A stretch of 64,000 bases of DNA from Epiperipatus broadwayi (lineage: Eukaryota; Onychophora; Udeonychophora; Euonychophora; Peripatidae), in assembly GCA_028023455.1 (NCBI GenBank), contig JAQFVV010012395.1, positions 4,462,001-4,526,000 of the forward strand, written 5' to 3'. Numbering within the stretch: position 1 is the stretch's first letter; every line of letters starts with the position of its first letter. Below the pieces are notes generated by a model, which saw only the letters and a list, made by a program, of their open reading frames with translations, had not been told where the DNA came from and did not search any database. Below, in pieces: positions 11,889-24,450 of the stretch. The translations under genes were made by a program, and so were the position numbers.

Positions 11889-12145
11889 ATCTTGGGGACC
11901 TTTATTCTCCTGTTAGAAATAGATATATAGCCATGTTTCGGCAGCTGATTAGCTATGTACCCTTCATTAATATAAATGACTGAATAAAACAGGATAAAAA
12001 ACAATGGAATTAATAGAAAAAAATCATGATTAATTTAGTTGTACCTATCACATATAATTATTAGTGAATTAAGTTAAAAAGACAATTTTCATTTCTTTCA
12101 TTCAATCATTTATTTTTTAGTATGCCTATAATTTCAAAATATATT
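11889..12145 (+). repeat. Left direct repeat of a nested repeat structure
   Basis: This segment, starting ATCTTGGGGACC and ending in TATGCCTATAATTTC plus a few bases, is repeated in the same orientation at 13663-13920. Matching blocks include AATATAAATGA, AATCATGATTAATTT and TCATTTATTTTTTAGTATG with scattered differences. Confidence 0.65.
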
Positions 12146-12514
12146 GTGTAACAGTATGGAGAATGAAGGGTTAATAAGAGGGAATCAGGCTATAATGTTC
12201 CACAATTGGGTAGCCATTTGTAACAGTATGAAAATAATGGTCCCACAAGTTGAGTGACAATTGTAACTGTACAGAGCAATATGAGGTAAATCTGGGGTGA
12301 TGGCACTCATCATCATCAACCGCAAATAAATAAAATTTAAAATTAAATATAAAAAATATATAATGAAAACCTATGAGCAATGAATTTAATGATATCAGCA
12401 CTAACTATAAGTATGTTCATTATAAGTTTACCAGAATTACCCAAAAGTAATAATCATTCGTCATCAAGAATGATCAAAAATACCATAAATCAATAGTCAA
12501 TTTTGTGACTGAAT

Positions 12515-13631
12515 TTGAAATTAGACTACTATAGACCAGGCTAATTATTTAGCCCTTGCCATCTTAGGGCAGAGTATTTAAACATTAATTTGAATACATA
12601 AACTTAAGTCATAATCCATCAGAATAGAAAACAATAAAAACTAATACTGGGATACTAAAACATGCTGATCATCATCAATGTTTTGGACACAGTACCTGTC
12701 CAACTATAAACTTAATTTCTAATAAATACTAAACTAAATAAAATGTAATGCATGGATTTTAAAGGCTATCTCCTCTGCATCGTCTATATGTCCATAACAC
12801 TAAACATAACCCCCTATTCCTTATAATTGTTATATATAAATCTAGCTCAGGAAGCAAGAACTCAACTATTACTATGAGAAAGATATAAATAGTTTTATTC
12901 GCATCATTTAAAAACATCCTAGAACACTAAGCTGTCATAAAATCACACACACTACAATTTATGAAACAGTAATTGGATAAAATTAAGAAATGTAAATCTC
13001 AAAAATATTTTTTAAAACAATTATTTAATAATTAATTGATTAACAATAAAAAAATGACATGACAGTATGAAATTTTAAACAATCATTTCATCAAAAACTA
13101 TATTTTATAAAAATTATATTAACCAATCACTTGATTTTTATTCATAAATTAATTTTTAATTCATTAAGTTATTTTTTTAAATAACTGAGTTGGATAAACA
13201 TTTTCAAATGATCCAATAAAACTATTTATCTCTTGCTCGCAGTAATAGTTTAGAATTCTTGCTTCCTAAGCTAGATTTGTGCATAACAGTTATAAGGAGA
13301 AGGGGTTTATGTTTAGTGTTATGGACATCCAAATGATGATGATTCTGGATTGATGCAAAGGAGATATCCTTTAAAATCCATACGTTACATTTTATTTAGT
13401 TTAGTATTTATTAGAAATTCAGTTTATAGTTCACTAATACACTAAAGGCACTATATGTCCAGAACATTGATGATGATCAGCATGTTTTAGTATCCCAGTA
13501 TTACTGTTTTTATTGTTATCTATTCTTTCAGATTAGCACTTAAGTTTGTGCATCCAAATTAATGCTTAAATAATCTGCCCCAAACTGGCAAGGGCTAAAT
13601 AATTAGCCTGATCTATAGTAGACTAATTTCA
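12515..13631. repeat. Large inverted repeat, arms ~400 bp
   Basis: The left arm 12515-12914 is the diverged reverse complement of the right arm 13201-13631, with about 286 bp between them. Matching blocks include GGCTAATTATTTAGCCCTTG, ACATGCTGATCATCATCAAT, TTTCTAATAAATACTAAACT and GATAAATAGTTTTATT against their reverse complements. Identity by eye is around 80-85% with indels. No coding frame is seen. It sits between two direct repeats, so the whole may be one composite element or a local rearrangement. Confidence 0.7.
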
Positions 13632-13662
13632 TATCCACCAGCACTTTTAAGTCAAAGCAATT

Positions 13663-13920
13663 ATCTTGAGATCTTTATTTTCCGGTTAGAAATAAGCTAT
13701 ACAGCCATTTTTTGGCAGATGATGAGCTATGGACCCTTCACTAATATAAATGATAGAATAAAACAGAATAAAAATAATGGATGGAGTTAGTAGAAAAACT
13801 CATGATTAATTTTGTTGTAACTATCAGATATAATTATTATTGAATTAAGTTTAAAAGACAATTTTTATTTCTTTTATTCAACCATTTATTTTTTAATATG
13901 CCTATAATTTCAGAATATAT
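13663..13920 (+). repeat. Right direct repeat of a nested repeat structure
   Basis: This is the partner of 11889-12145 in the same orientation, starting ATCTTGAGATC. It begins about 30 bp after the right arm of the large inverted repeat ends. Confidence 0.65.
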
Positions 13921-13987
13921 ATATACAAATAAAATATCTTAATTAAAAACTATTGTAATAATAATAAATATAGTGGCAATTAACTAT

Positions 13988-14250
13988 TATATACAGTCTT
14001 TCCATCCGCAGAAGTACTTTTGGTTAATTTCTTAACCATCCTCAACTGCTGTTAAATTTAAAAAAAACATAGATAAATAGTATTAAAGTGAATATAATTA
14101 ATTAGACACGCTGCTAATGTTAAAATTCAGGATTCATGGGATTTCAGTTGATGACATTTGCTTCCATTATGTTTTTTGAATTTAACGGCGGTTGAGGAGG
14201 GTTAAGAAATTAACCGAAAATACTTCTACGGATTGAAAGACTATATATAA
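13988..14250. repeat. 263-bp foldback element (Tc1/mariner-like ends)
   Basis: The left end TTATATACAGTCTTTCCATC and the right end (…GATTGAAAGACTATATATAA) are inverted repeats. Arms of about 75 bp continue through GGTTAATTTCTTAACC and a CCTCAAC..GTTAAATTT block that matches AAATTTAAC..GTTGAGG. The middle (about 14064-14175) is unpaired. TA next to a CAGTC-type end is seen in Tc1/mariner-related miniature elements, but family placement is only suggestive. There is no reading frame. Confidence 0.6.
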
Positions 14251-16111
14251 TAAATAATTAATTAACATTATATTTATTATTTTTATTGTTATTTATATAT
14301 TTATAAATTATGGAAAGATGATTAGTTGATTTTAATATATAAATAACTACAAAAAGTAATTCATTTAGATAGTAAACTTAGAGGAAAAAAAATTTTTTGA
14401 CTTCTAATCCATTGGATTATTTATAATGCAATCTAAAAATTAAAGTTTAATAAAGTTTAAACCATAAAAAATAACTGTTCATGTAAATTATGCAAATGAA
14501 ATAGTGTTTTATGGCAACCTACCTATAATATTTGCCATATGTTACTGTTTAATTGAAGTATTCTAATACTTAGGCAGCTCAACTTATTTTCAGACAAAAA
14601 AACTTAGCATCTTTCAGAATCAGATGAGTCTTTAATATATGTTCAAATAATTTTTAGAGTAAATTAAAATCCTGAAATAGTGATGTCTTCATCTAACCAG
14701 TTAAATTCAATAATTGTTGAAGAAACAACATGAATAGAAGAGGATTATTTCTGTTGTGTAAGAAATTTAGGACAATACCTACATTTTAAGTCCTGTATAA
14801 TAAACATGATTAATAATGATGTAAACCATTAGGATAAGTTTTCAGAGGGCATTCAGTTTATAAACATTCCTTATTTGATGAAGCGTTTGGAAGAATTTGT
14901 GACCATACTACATCTATGATAGGAAATACCTACTATGTAAAGATAGCCAGGAAGAGACAGAATTGAACTCTGGGGGAATACTTTGTAATTGTCATGATGC
15001 TAGGAGGAAATCCAATTAAATTTTTACTAATTTTTATTGTATACCAGGTATGAGATTGCACTAATTTTTTCCTCCAGACATCCTTCCTTTTTTCTTGCAA
15101 ACACTTGATAAACTATTAAAAGACATATAAAAAATGGCAAGTTACTGTCTTTTTTAACTTGCTATTATTATTAGATTATATAAGTTGGTACTTAAAGGTT
15201 GATCATATGAATGACAGTCCTCCATATCTTTGGGATTTTAAATTTCTTTAATGGACATTTATTATTATGGTGATGTCTTTTCTGATCATTTTTTTCTTTT
15301 ATTGCCAATCTTTTTGAATGTTTTATAAAGAATTAAAACTATCTCGTAATATATGCAAAACTAGTCAATTTCAACCTGGTTATTTATGCTGCCAAATAAA
15401 AATTCATGTTTAATTCAATCACATATTCACATTTTCAATATCCTTACTATTTATAGTCTTGTCAAAAAACTTCTCTAACTCCATAGTTCAAAAATCTTGA
15501 TTGTTTTCCTATTCTTCAATACTATCTTTTACATTCACAGGAGTCACAACAAATATATCTTGAACAATTTTGATTAACACTTTAGAAGATATTTCTACAC
15601 CATCATATTAGAAGATATATATCCATCTAAAATTCTTTTCCAGTATTTTCGTTATAATTCTCTCCATTGTCATTTTGATGATTTGTTAATTGCTGAATGA
15701 TGAATGATCCAAAGAGTTAGAAACTATCTACATTTTAATAAATAAATAAAAATCTTGTGTTGAAGACATTGTTTTAAATTTTCAATATCAGTGACTTGAA
15801 ATAGAAGTAAATCTTTAGTATAGTGTAATAAACATGTGGCATGCCAAATAATAAACAAGAGCAGTTCTTTCTCTATTCTAGCACTATCTATTATAAATTT
15901 AAGTGATCAGTGGTTACCAATTATAATACAATTTTCCTCACATCCTGATTGGATTTTGGCTTTTTTTTATTTTTATCAGACCTTGAAATATCAAACTAGA
16001 ACGGATACAATTATACATCTGTCAGCTATCTTTAATTCCTTTTTTTTAAAATTTGCTATCAAGCTTGTTTATAATATTGTAATAAGCTGAAGGAATCAAG
16101 TGATATGTTAC
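14251..16111. other. Gene-free AT-rich DNA
   Basis: No supported gene was found. GAATTGAACTCTGGGGG near 14960 resembles a reversed Pol III B box, but no complete SINE can be drawn. The open frame at 15836-16090 has no motif and random-looking codons. Confidence 0.4.
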
Positions 16112-16554
16112 TTATACCAGATACAATAGTCAATAATATGTTTAAAAATACATATATAGAAGCAACAAAGATTACAAATTATAAAATTATCATAGAAAAA
16201 CCTTTTTCGGCAAATTATGTTTTTTGCCCTTTTCAATATGTCTCCAGAATACCACGATTTAATGTCTCCAGAATACCACGATTTAAAGTACATACAGCAA
16301 CATCTATATCAATACATGATATAGATGTTGCTGTATGTACTTTAAATTGTGGTATTCTGGAGACATATTGAAAAGGATAAAAAACATAATTTGCCGAAAA
16401 AGGCTTTTCTATGATAATTTTATAATTTGTAATCTTTGTTACTTGTATATATGTATTTTTAAACATATTATTGACTATTGTATACTTGAAGTGCAACATA
16501 AAAAAAGAATTGGTTTTAATTCTGATTCTTTTTCTGTATAGTTATACCAGATAC
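16112..16554. mobile_element. Long-arm foldback insertion with 13-bp target duplication
   Basis: Bases 16121-16483 form a hairpin. The left arm (ATACAATAGTCAATAATATG…) is nearly the exact reverse complement of the right arm (…CATATTATTGACTATTGTAT), with arms about 180 bp long meeting at a centre near 16317 (ATACATGATAT). In the left arm a 24-bp block, TGTCTCCAGAATACCACGAT plus TTAA, is doubled, while the right arm has it once. The 13-bp sequence TTATACCAGATAC occurs at 16112-16124 and again at 16542-16554. If this is a target duplication, the inserted unit is 16125-16541 and includes ~58 bp beyond the hairpin. The open frames here are hairpin shadows. Confidence 0.75.
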
Positions 16555-19500
16555 TATCCAGAAAGGAGACTTCCAATAGTCATCCGATCAATTTCTCCCA
16601 ATCAGGTTGAAAGCTAAGCCTCACACAACTTCCCAATCTAACATATCTCCATTCTTAAAGCAAAAGTGCAAATATTAAACGAAATTATATGCATTAACTT
16701 AATTTTACTCGAGATATATTATAACTGAGATCATTAAATATATAATTGCTGTTTTTGTTTTAGACCATGTAGCTTGTAGTTGATTTGAGTTCAAATCTAA
16801 GGGTTATATTGACTTTTCGAATATTAGTTTTAGACATTATAAGTAAAAAGAAGGTCACTGGGTAAATGTGCTGCTTCCTACCAGACAAGAAGCAATGGAT
16901 TGTTAAGTGAAATGGCTTCTTAGGCAATGCCAGAAGGTTCTGAGCATATGCCATAATATCTAGGGATTTATAAAAGTCTGATTTCCTGATCATCTATTGA
17001 TAACTTATTTTATTCTATTTATTTACTATCTAAAGTGGAGAGAGAAGAGCAGAACAGGAAATCGTATTGGAAAAATTACTGATTAAATTGATCTTTTTAA
17101 ATAAAAATCAATTTATTATCTGCAAATAATCATTAAAATATTGATGTTAATCATCAAAGATTTAAGAGTAATAACTCCAAAGTTCTCACTAGATAAGTAT
17201 TCGGTACTTTCATGGCATACAGTGAACAAGAATTGTTTGGTTACTCTGTGTTAATTGTATAACAGCAAGATATCTATGTCATTTCCCAAAACAAATATTT
17301 ATAGTCATTGAGTAAAGAAAGAATTACAACTTTGTGAACCCAATCATTGTTTCTTGTATGCACAATATCACATTTGATTATCTTGCTTAAATCTTACATT
17401 ATATTATTGAATTGATAATGCATTGTAGTAATGTAAAGCACTCATTAATAATTTTGATACAATTCTAAATATTAAAGTGTGAAAATAAATTGTGTTAAGA
17501 CTATACAAAGTATTACCGCTGACTATGATAAAATGTTATCGCTTAATTACGACATTCTATAGCGATTTACCCTTTGGGTAGATAATTTAAAATATGTACA
17601 GATTTTTAGATAAGATTTCAATAAATTGTAGTCTGAAAAAAGCATTCATTGAACATTTAGGTAAACATAAAATATCATTTGTTAAAATAAGAGTATTAAA
17701 AATTACAAAAATAAGTTCTTTAACACTATTTTTTTTTTCAAATCTTGAACCATTTATATTTATAAAGAACATAGTGAAATGATTATTATTGATTTTTTAA
17801 AATGATATTTATTTTTAGATTGTAATTAATTAAAATTTATGTCACTACTAATAGAATGTTGCAAATGAAACGTAGTCCCTATTGTAGAAATTAAGAGATT
17901 GCAATTTTATATAGGATTGCGTATAAGAGTCTTAACAGTAAACTGTAATTACAAATTATCAAATGTGTATGCTGATAAGTCTTATTTATAAAATCAGAAG
18001 TGAAAACTGAAGCTATATTGAAAGCAGATATGACAGAATAGGAGAATATATATATATTTAATTCTACCCTTTGATACCATATTACAAGACTGTTAGTGTT
18101 TATAGTGGACTGATCCTAGAATTAAAAGAGTGCACATTTTAATTTATTTTATGATTTTTTTTTGATACACCCTGAGTTTTCAAACTGCAGTATGATTTAT
18201 CAGAGACATCACAAATAATAATTTATGGTATAAAAAAATATGCTGCCATTTCAAAAATAATACTTATGTTTAATGAAAAGCACACATTCTATTAATGTTT
18301 TCTTATTTTTTGAAAATAAAATAATATTCTGATTATTTTTTCATGTATTAATAATTACTGTATTAATATATTAAAAAAATTGTACTTTACTCCAACAGAT
18401 TCATTGCGAGCATTTAGATATCAAAGGAGGGATGAGTCAAGAAAATTAAGAAAAAACTGTCCAACTCATTAAAATAAGCTGGCAAAATAGAATTTTTATT
18501 TCCAATTCATCCACAATATTTTTAAATAATAATTTCATTTTGCAGTCAATTTAATTCTGAGTTTGCAGAATACTTTTTATTTATATTCATATTTATGGTG
18601 TTTTTTTTTTTATAATAAATTTTTAATTATCTCTTTGGTGCTTCATTAAGACTTTTTTTTTACAATCATAAACTTATAATAATATGTCACTAATTTTTAT
18701 TATCAATGTAAATTTCTTAATTTTTTTTTGTCTAAAATCAGGTGTCTGCATAATTTGAAAGTTATTTTCAGAAACTCCTATACTGTAAAACTTTATCCAA
18801 GTTATGCCAATGGAACCTGTACAAATTCAAATTACATCACAGCCTTTTGTCTTTGTTCATTAGGTGCAAATTCATATATCCCACTTATGAGTCTAATACT
18901 TACTATGCTGATCCAGAAGCTCTGAAACTATAGTTTTTTTAAAAAAAAAAAACAAAAAACAAAAGGCCATTTAAAAGTACTTGATTTTTTTTTATTTGAA
19001 GCTCATTGCCAGAAACTGTTTAAAGATCTCTGGTGGCACTATTTATCTAGTTCTTCTGAATTTATCCAGTTTGATTATAAAAATGAAAAAAGAGGAATGC
19101 CTATCCTCTAATGCAAATTAAATGAAAACAAGATCTGTGATCTTAGGTATTTACCATCATTCAAAAGTTTATGTTTATTCTTTGTATTCGACATTAGTGC
19201 CCTCTCGCTTCATTCGCAATCTTATGATCATTGAATAGTTAATGGACTCTAGATGTAATTCAATGAATACTTGAAACTTCATATGACACATTTATGGGTA
19301 GTTGGCCTTTGATCAGATAGAGATCTAGCTGCTTTTGTGATTGAACGAAGACCAATTGACCAGAAATTACCATACATTTCTGCAAGCATTTAATGAGCTT
19401 ACAATTACTTAATGATAATTGAAGTATTCATTGGCTTTAGATTTGAGATCTTAGGCTAAAAATTTTCAATCTATATTAATTGTGGAAATATTAATATGGT

Positions 19501-19843
19501 TTTTTTTTTTTTTTTACTACAATTCCAGAAACATGAAATTTACTTAACTCATAGTAGTTATATTACTGAAGTAATTCAATAAATTCACCAAAAAAAAAAA
19601 AAGCATATGCAAAATGTATATTCAGCGTTTTGGAATCAACAAATAATAATTTCTTTTTAATGGTCATTATTTTTCTTAAACTATATTTTAAAACAAGGTA
19701 AATTGACTTATGGAACTAAATGAGATTATTTTAGAATTATTTGTTTTAGCATTATTAAATTTGGATTTGGTTTATATTTGTACTTATTTCATTATTATAA
19801 TAAAAAAAATTCTTGTTGTAACATTTTTTTCTTTTGTTATCAG
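16555..19843. other. Gene-free AT-rich DNA upstream of a candidate exon
   Basis: Only short open frames without motifs and long T runs (for example around 18600-18730) are seen. No exon with good splice signals was found. Confidence 0.4.
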
Positions 19844-19898
19844 AATTCAGAAGATGTGATCATAATTAATAGTGACAGTGAAAAGTCTTCTTCTAAAG
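19844..19898 (+). CDS. Candidate internal exon with SUMO-interaction-like motif
   Basis: A 55-nt open block is flanked by a strong 3' splice site (T-rich tract ending TTGTTATCAG) and a consensus 5' splice site (AAAG|GTAAGT). Read from its first base it encodes NSEDVIIINSDSEKSSSK plus one extra base, so it ends in phase 1. VIIINSDSE fits the SUMO-interacting pattern: a run of V/I followed by acidic or serine residues. The phase allows joining to 41035-41099. No upstream exon was identified in the window, and the gene is not recognised. Evidence is splice-site quality, low-complexity-free open sequence and phase match. It could still be chance. Confidence 0.45.
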
Positions 19899-20999
19899 GT
19901 AAGTCCATTTTTATTAACTACAATCCATTTTGATAATTGAAACTATTAGTTTTGACGATAAAATAAGATATCTTTGGAACATAGCTTGTTGATTGTGAAG
20001 CAAAAAATTTGAAGCTTTCTTTGACATCCTGAGTTATTTGTTGATAAAGCAATGCCAATAATAGCATTATATGCTATTAATGGCTGGATAATGCACTCTT
20101 CCAGAAGAAAGTAAAGTATACATTGCTCCTCTTTTAGTGATGTAAGTTGTGTATCATATAGAAATCTAATTTATTTTTAACCAGTTCAGAGAATTTTTTA
20201 TTCTCTAGCTGCATATAATAAATACTCATTTACTGATCAGTAACGGATTGATTTGAGAATTTCTCATCTGTCTGAAATTTTTTTTATATTCATTCAAGCT
20301 TGAACCCTGGGCCACGAACATAATAGAATAACAGTTATTATTATACCATGAGGCGGCAACAACTGCTGAATTGCTGAGAAGAATTAAATATCATTTTCTG
20401 ACAGGTTTTTGCAAAATTTTAATTTAAATCCAAGAGAACACCTTTAGTTTGATATTAGCATGCCACATCAGAGAAATAATTGAACATTTCGTCAGTAAAG
20501 TCCAAATTTAATAAAAAGCATACTTGGTAGACTTAATATTTTTTAATAGCTAAATATTGTATTGAACCCAATTATGTTTTATTTTTCTAGTGACACTTCA
20601 ACAAAATATAAAACTGGCAATTAAAAAATAAATCAAATGATGAAGGAGAAGGTAGGATCCTTCCGACTTGCAAATTGGTGGGGTGTCACGTTTTGTGGGA
20701 TTTTCTATTTTTGTTTTATCCTCAAAATAAAAATAGTTAGGTATCTAACTTTCTGACCAATATTGGATAATTAGCTGAATTGGTTATAGGCTGACTACTT
20801 GAAAGAAAAAATCCTAAGCAGTTTACTGTATGCAAATTTAGTTTATTGAGTCAGATGTACTGCCACCACATTATAAAGACTCATACTCGGTCATAAGACT
20901 AGAAGATAAGTTAAAATATACTACAGATTGCTTTTACATTTACAGAAAAGTTAGACAGGATTAAATATTGTCATCCTTTCTTATCCAGCTTGTATATTG

Positions 21000-21300
21000 A
21001 ATGAATAATGAGAGAAACCAGATAGAAAAAAAACAAATATGGATTCATAAATTGATGAAAGTAATATCAGCAATTTTCATTGTATCTTTATAATCAGAAA
21101 TGGATAAGTATGAAGATATTTATTAGAAATGTTAAAGAATAAAGTAAAAATATGGGAGAAGAAGTTAAATATGAGAAAGGCAAAGATTATGATGTCAGAG
21201 ATAACAGATCTGACTGTAAAATGGATAGAAAAGACATAGAATTTATTTAATATTGCTTAAGCTATGATATTTTCTGTGAATGGCTAGAGATGTGAAATTT
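21000..21300 (+). pseudogene. RTE-type LINE relic
   Basis: The + strand reads EMLKNKVKIWEKKLNMRKAK then IMMSEITDLTVKW (about 21123-21227). This resembles the post-catalytic segment of RTE-like reverse transcriptases, as does the relic near 8640. Flanking frames are interrupted. It is a very decayed copy. Confidence 0.4.
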
Positions 21301-22539
21301 AAGACTGGAAAATCAGGATAAGAGACGTGTTGAAGACTGAGAATATCGTGATCATCAAGGAAAACAAACCAATGGATATTTCTTTAGATTAGATGTTAAT
21401 ATCTGTTTGAAGCAGAAATGAGTATGAAATTGCTTAATTTTCACCAGATTGTGAGTTATTTTAACTCATTAGAAAAGAGTGTATAATGTTATGAAAAGTT
21501 GAAACTGAAGAAGAGGAGGATGATTACAATGATAATGAATTAGATTATTCTAAAGAAATATTCATTAACTAACATAAAAATAAGTAATAATGTAGACAAT
21601 TTACAGGAATTGAACAAACTTTTCAGATGTTATACTAAAAAGTATATTATTAACATATTCTTAGTGGTTTCAGTACTCATAATTAGTAAAAAATAGAAGG
21701 CACCTTTTGCCATCCAAATCACTAAGGAAGAAATAAGTCATGAATTAAAACAAATCACAGAGTAAACTTTAGAATAAAATAACCAGTTTCTAGAATGTAC
21801 CTTTCTTATTAGTTGGCTTTTTGTTGTTCACTGGATCCTCTTCTTGCAATGAGCATATTATATTTAATAAATCCTAGAAATATCTGATTGTGCCAAGGTA
21901 TAACCGAATTCACCGTTGTATGAAGAATTTTCTGGAATAACACATATCCCATGAAATTTATATTTTATGGAAAATTATCTCTAACTCAACACTAAAATTA
22001 TTATAATTATCTTTTGGTATCTGGAATATAGTGTTTTAGATTTTTTAAATAACATTTAGCAAATCTGAAGTTGTGTCAGATAATATATAAATGCATTTGA
22101 TTATGTATACATATATATTCACTATTATTGCATAAATTTGCACTAATAACTATGTTTAAGTCAAACTAGCTATATATATTCTGAATGACTAATTATCAAC
22201 TAGAAATTTGACAATTAATAAAAGTGTTTTGTTGTTATTTGAGATCTTCAAGGGGTCTTTTACCTTTTGTAGGGATAAAACATTGCAGAAAATAACAAAT
22301 TAAATTTTTCCTTTAACTATTATTACTATTTTTTTGATATATACCATTCATAAAAGATTAATCAATTTTTTTAATAAACAACCCACTGAAGGCCAAAGAC
22401 CTCCCCAATAGCTCTTATAAAGGAACAGCAAAGGTAATGACAGTACTCACAATGTTCAATTGCTAAATAGTGAGATTTGAACAGTTTTTCATCTTTGCTT
22501 TAATGTTTAAGGATAGATAGATACCCATTTACTGACCAA

Positions 22540-22665
22540 TGTTGAATGGTGGTTGTAGTCCAACTACAGGGCAGAAAAATCTAAACTGCTTGAAAAAAAT
22601 TTGCCTGGATTCGAACTCCAGATCATAGGCAATGAAGGCAGGTACCCTTCATTTGTACCTCAGTT
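22540..22665 (-). repeat. Possible tRNA-derived SINE relic
   Basis: On the - strand, GGAGTTCGAATCCAGGC (about 22603-22619 in + coordinates) is an excellent Pol III B-box. It follows GTACCTGCCTTCATTGCC, which could be a decayed anticodon-arm region. An A box is not clear and no target duplication was found. A related tail (CTGACCAAT.TTG.AT) may recur at about 20755-20775. Confidence 0.35.
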
Positions 22666-23918
22666 GAAATAATAAAGTATTTTTTCATTGTTTTAAGTGT
22701 CATTTTTTAAAGAATATTTTACCCTTTGTTGCAGCAAATTAGTGAATATTCTGGCATTTAAATGTGAAGGAAAAACTACTAATACCTTTAAGTCTTAAAC
22801 AATGAACACAAGATAATATGTGGAGTGATTAATAATGATATATACCACCCTTAGAAAAATCCAATAATAGATAGGGCAAATGTAATGTAATATTTTGGGT
22901 AATTACTATATACTTACATTTACATTTACCTTCTGTAATTATAGAAATAGTCTCAGAGCTAAGAAATTGATTAAATGAAATATTTATTTATTAAAAAGAA
23001 AATAATCATAAAGTTAAATTTTAAATTTCACTATAACAGATTCATGAAAACTTCTACATCTTATAGAAGTTTTGATGAGAGAATTGTAAATATTCTACAT
23101 GTATTTTATAGTCTGATTTCAGTCTTATTTCTTTTTAGACTTGAAATTCTTAAAATGAATACTGAGTTAAATTATTTTTCCAGTAGCACACATATAGCTC
23201 TCCAATAAAGCAGTAAATGAATTATACCCAATATGAATTTTTTTTTAGAATTCTCTGGATGACATTTAACTTTTACATTTGACTTTTATTTTTGGAAATC
23301 ATTATTGAATAGTATTAGTATTGATATTTTTAGTTTTATCCTTTAATATGTAATTGCTAATAATACATAGTTATTTCTTTTTTGACTTGTAAATTTTATA
23401 GTGGATCTTTGTTTGTGTACTAGTTGTCTGCCCAAAGCAGGATGAGATTTCTAGGTGACATCATACTAAAATCAAAAGCTAACTTTGGCCCATTACTGGT
23501 AGTATTTAAACATTCTCATTTTGGAGCTTTATTATAAATTTTAATGCCTCTTTTGCATCATTACAATATATATTTAACAGTTCGAAAATTTGTCTTAGTC
23601 TTGTTTCATAATTTAATAAGTTCATTTATTCTATGAATGTTTAGCTAGTGATTTCGATAATTTACGCTCAAACTAATATATATTATTTCAGTTTGATTTA
23701 TAACAATATTAATACTAAATGCCATCAAAGCTGAAAGAATAGATGGCATTATTCTATTCTTTTTGTAATTTATTGATGGTTTACTATTAATTCATACATA
23801 TATATATATATACCTATAAAGCATTTTTATTGTGTGACGCTCTCTTTACCATCCCTCTCTAGTTTTGTGTCTCTCTTGCAAGAAAGTGGGAAAAAATACA
23901 AATTTCCTCTACACCATT

Positions 23919-24450
23919 GTTTAAAGCAGTGGTCTTCAACCCTTGGTCCACGGACCAGTGCCGGGTCGCAGAACTTTTCTGCCGGTCTGCGCTAGACTGA
24001 CAGAAAAGTAACAAAATAATAAGAGTTTAAACTTTTAATTAATATAAACAATTTTTATTTATTTTTTCATGTCATTTTTATCCAATTAAAAAAAAAGAAA
24101 CAGAATGAAAACAAAATCTAATCAATCATACATAAATTAATTTGTTTTTCTAGTTATCACAGATGTTTATAAGGGGAAGCGGACAGAATTAAATTTTTTA
24201 TTACTTTTCTAAAAAAAATTCAAAATTAAATAAAAGTTTTTTATTATACAAACTCCACACATAAATATAACTTCATCTTGTATATTTAACACTGTTGTTT
24301 AGATCAATTATAACAATTATGCTCATCTAAGCATAAGCGGTTTACATCTTTTAAGAAAATTTATCTATAAACTTCTGCCGGTCCTCGAAACCTTATCCTT
24401 ATTTTTACTGGTCCGCAGGTGTGAAAAGGTTGAAGACCACTGGTTTAAAG
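23919..24450. mobile_element. Non-autonomous hAT element with perfect 8-bp target duplication
   Basis: The element spans 23927-24442 (516 bp). Its ends are perfect 15-bp inverted repeats, CAGTGGTCTTCAACC on the left and GGTTGAAGACCACTG on the right. The flanks are identical 8-bp copies, GTTTAAAG, at 23919-23926 and 24443-24450. Subterminal GC-rich motifs (CACGGACCAGTGCCGGGTCG and CTGGTCCGCAGG) are of the kind found in animal hAT elements. No transposase frame is present, so it would depend on a related hAT transposase in trans. Confidence 0.88.

Noticed and set aside
16105-16541. Four overlapping open frames of 61-88 codons on both strands
   Set aside because: They are mirror images produced by the long hairpin and have no protein motif.
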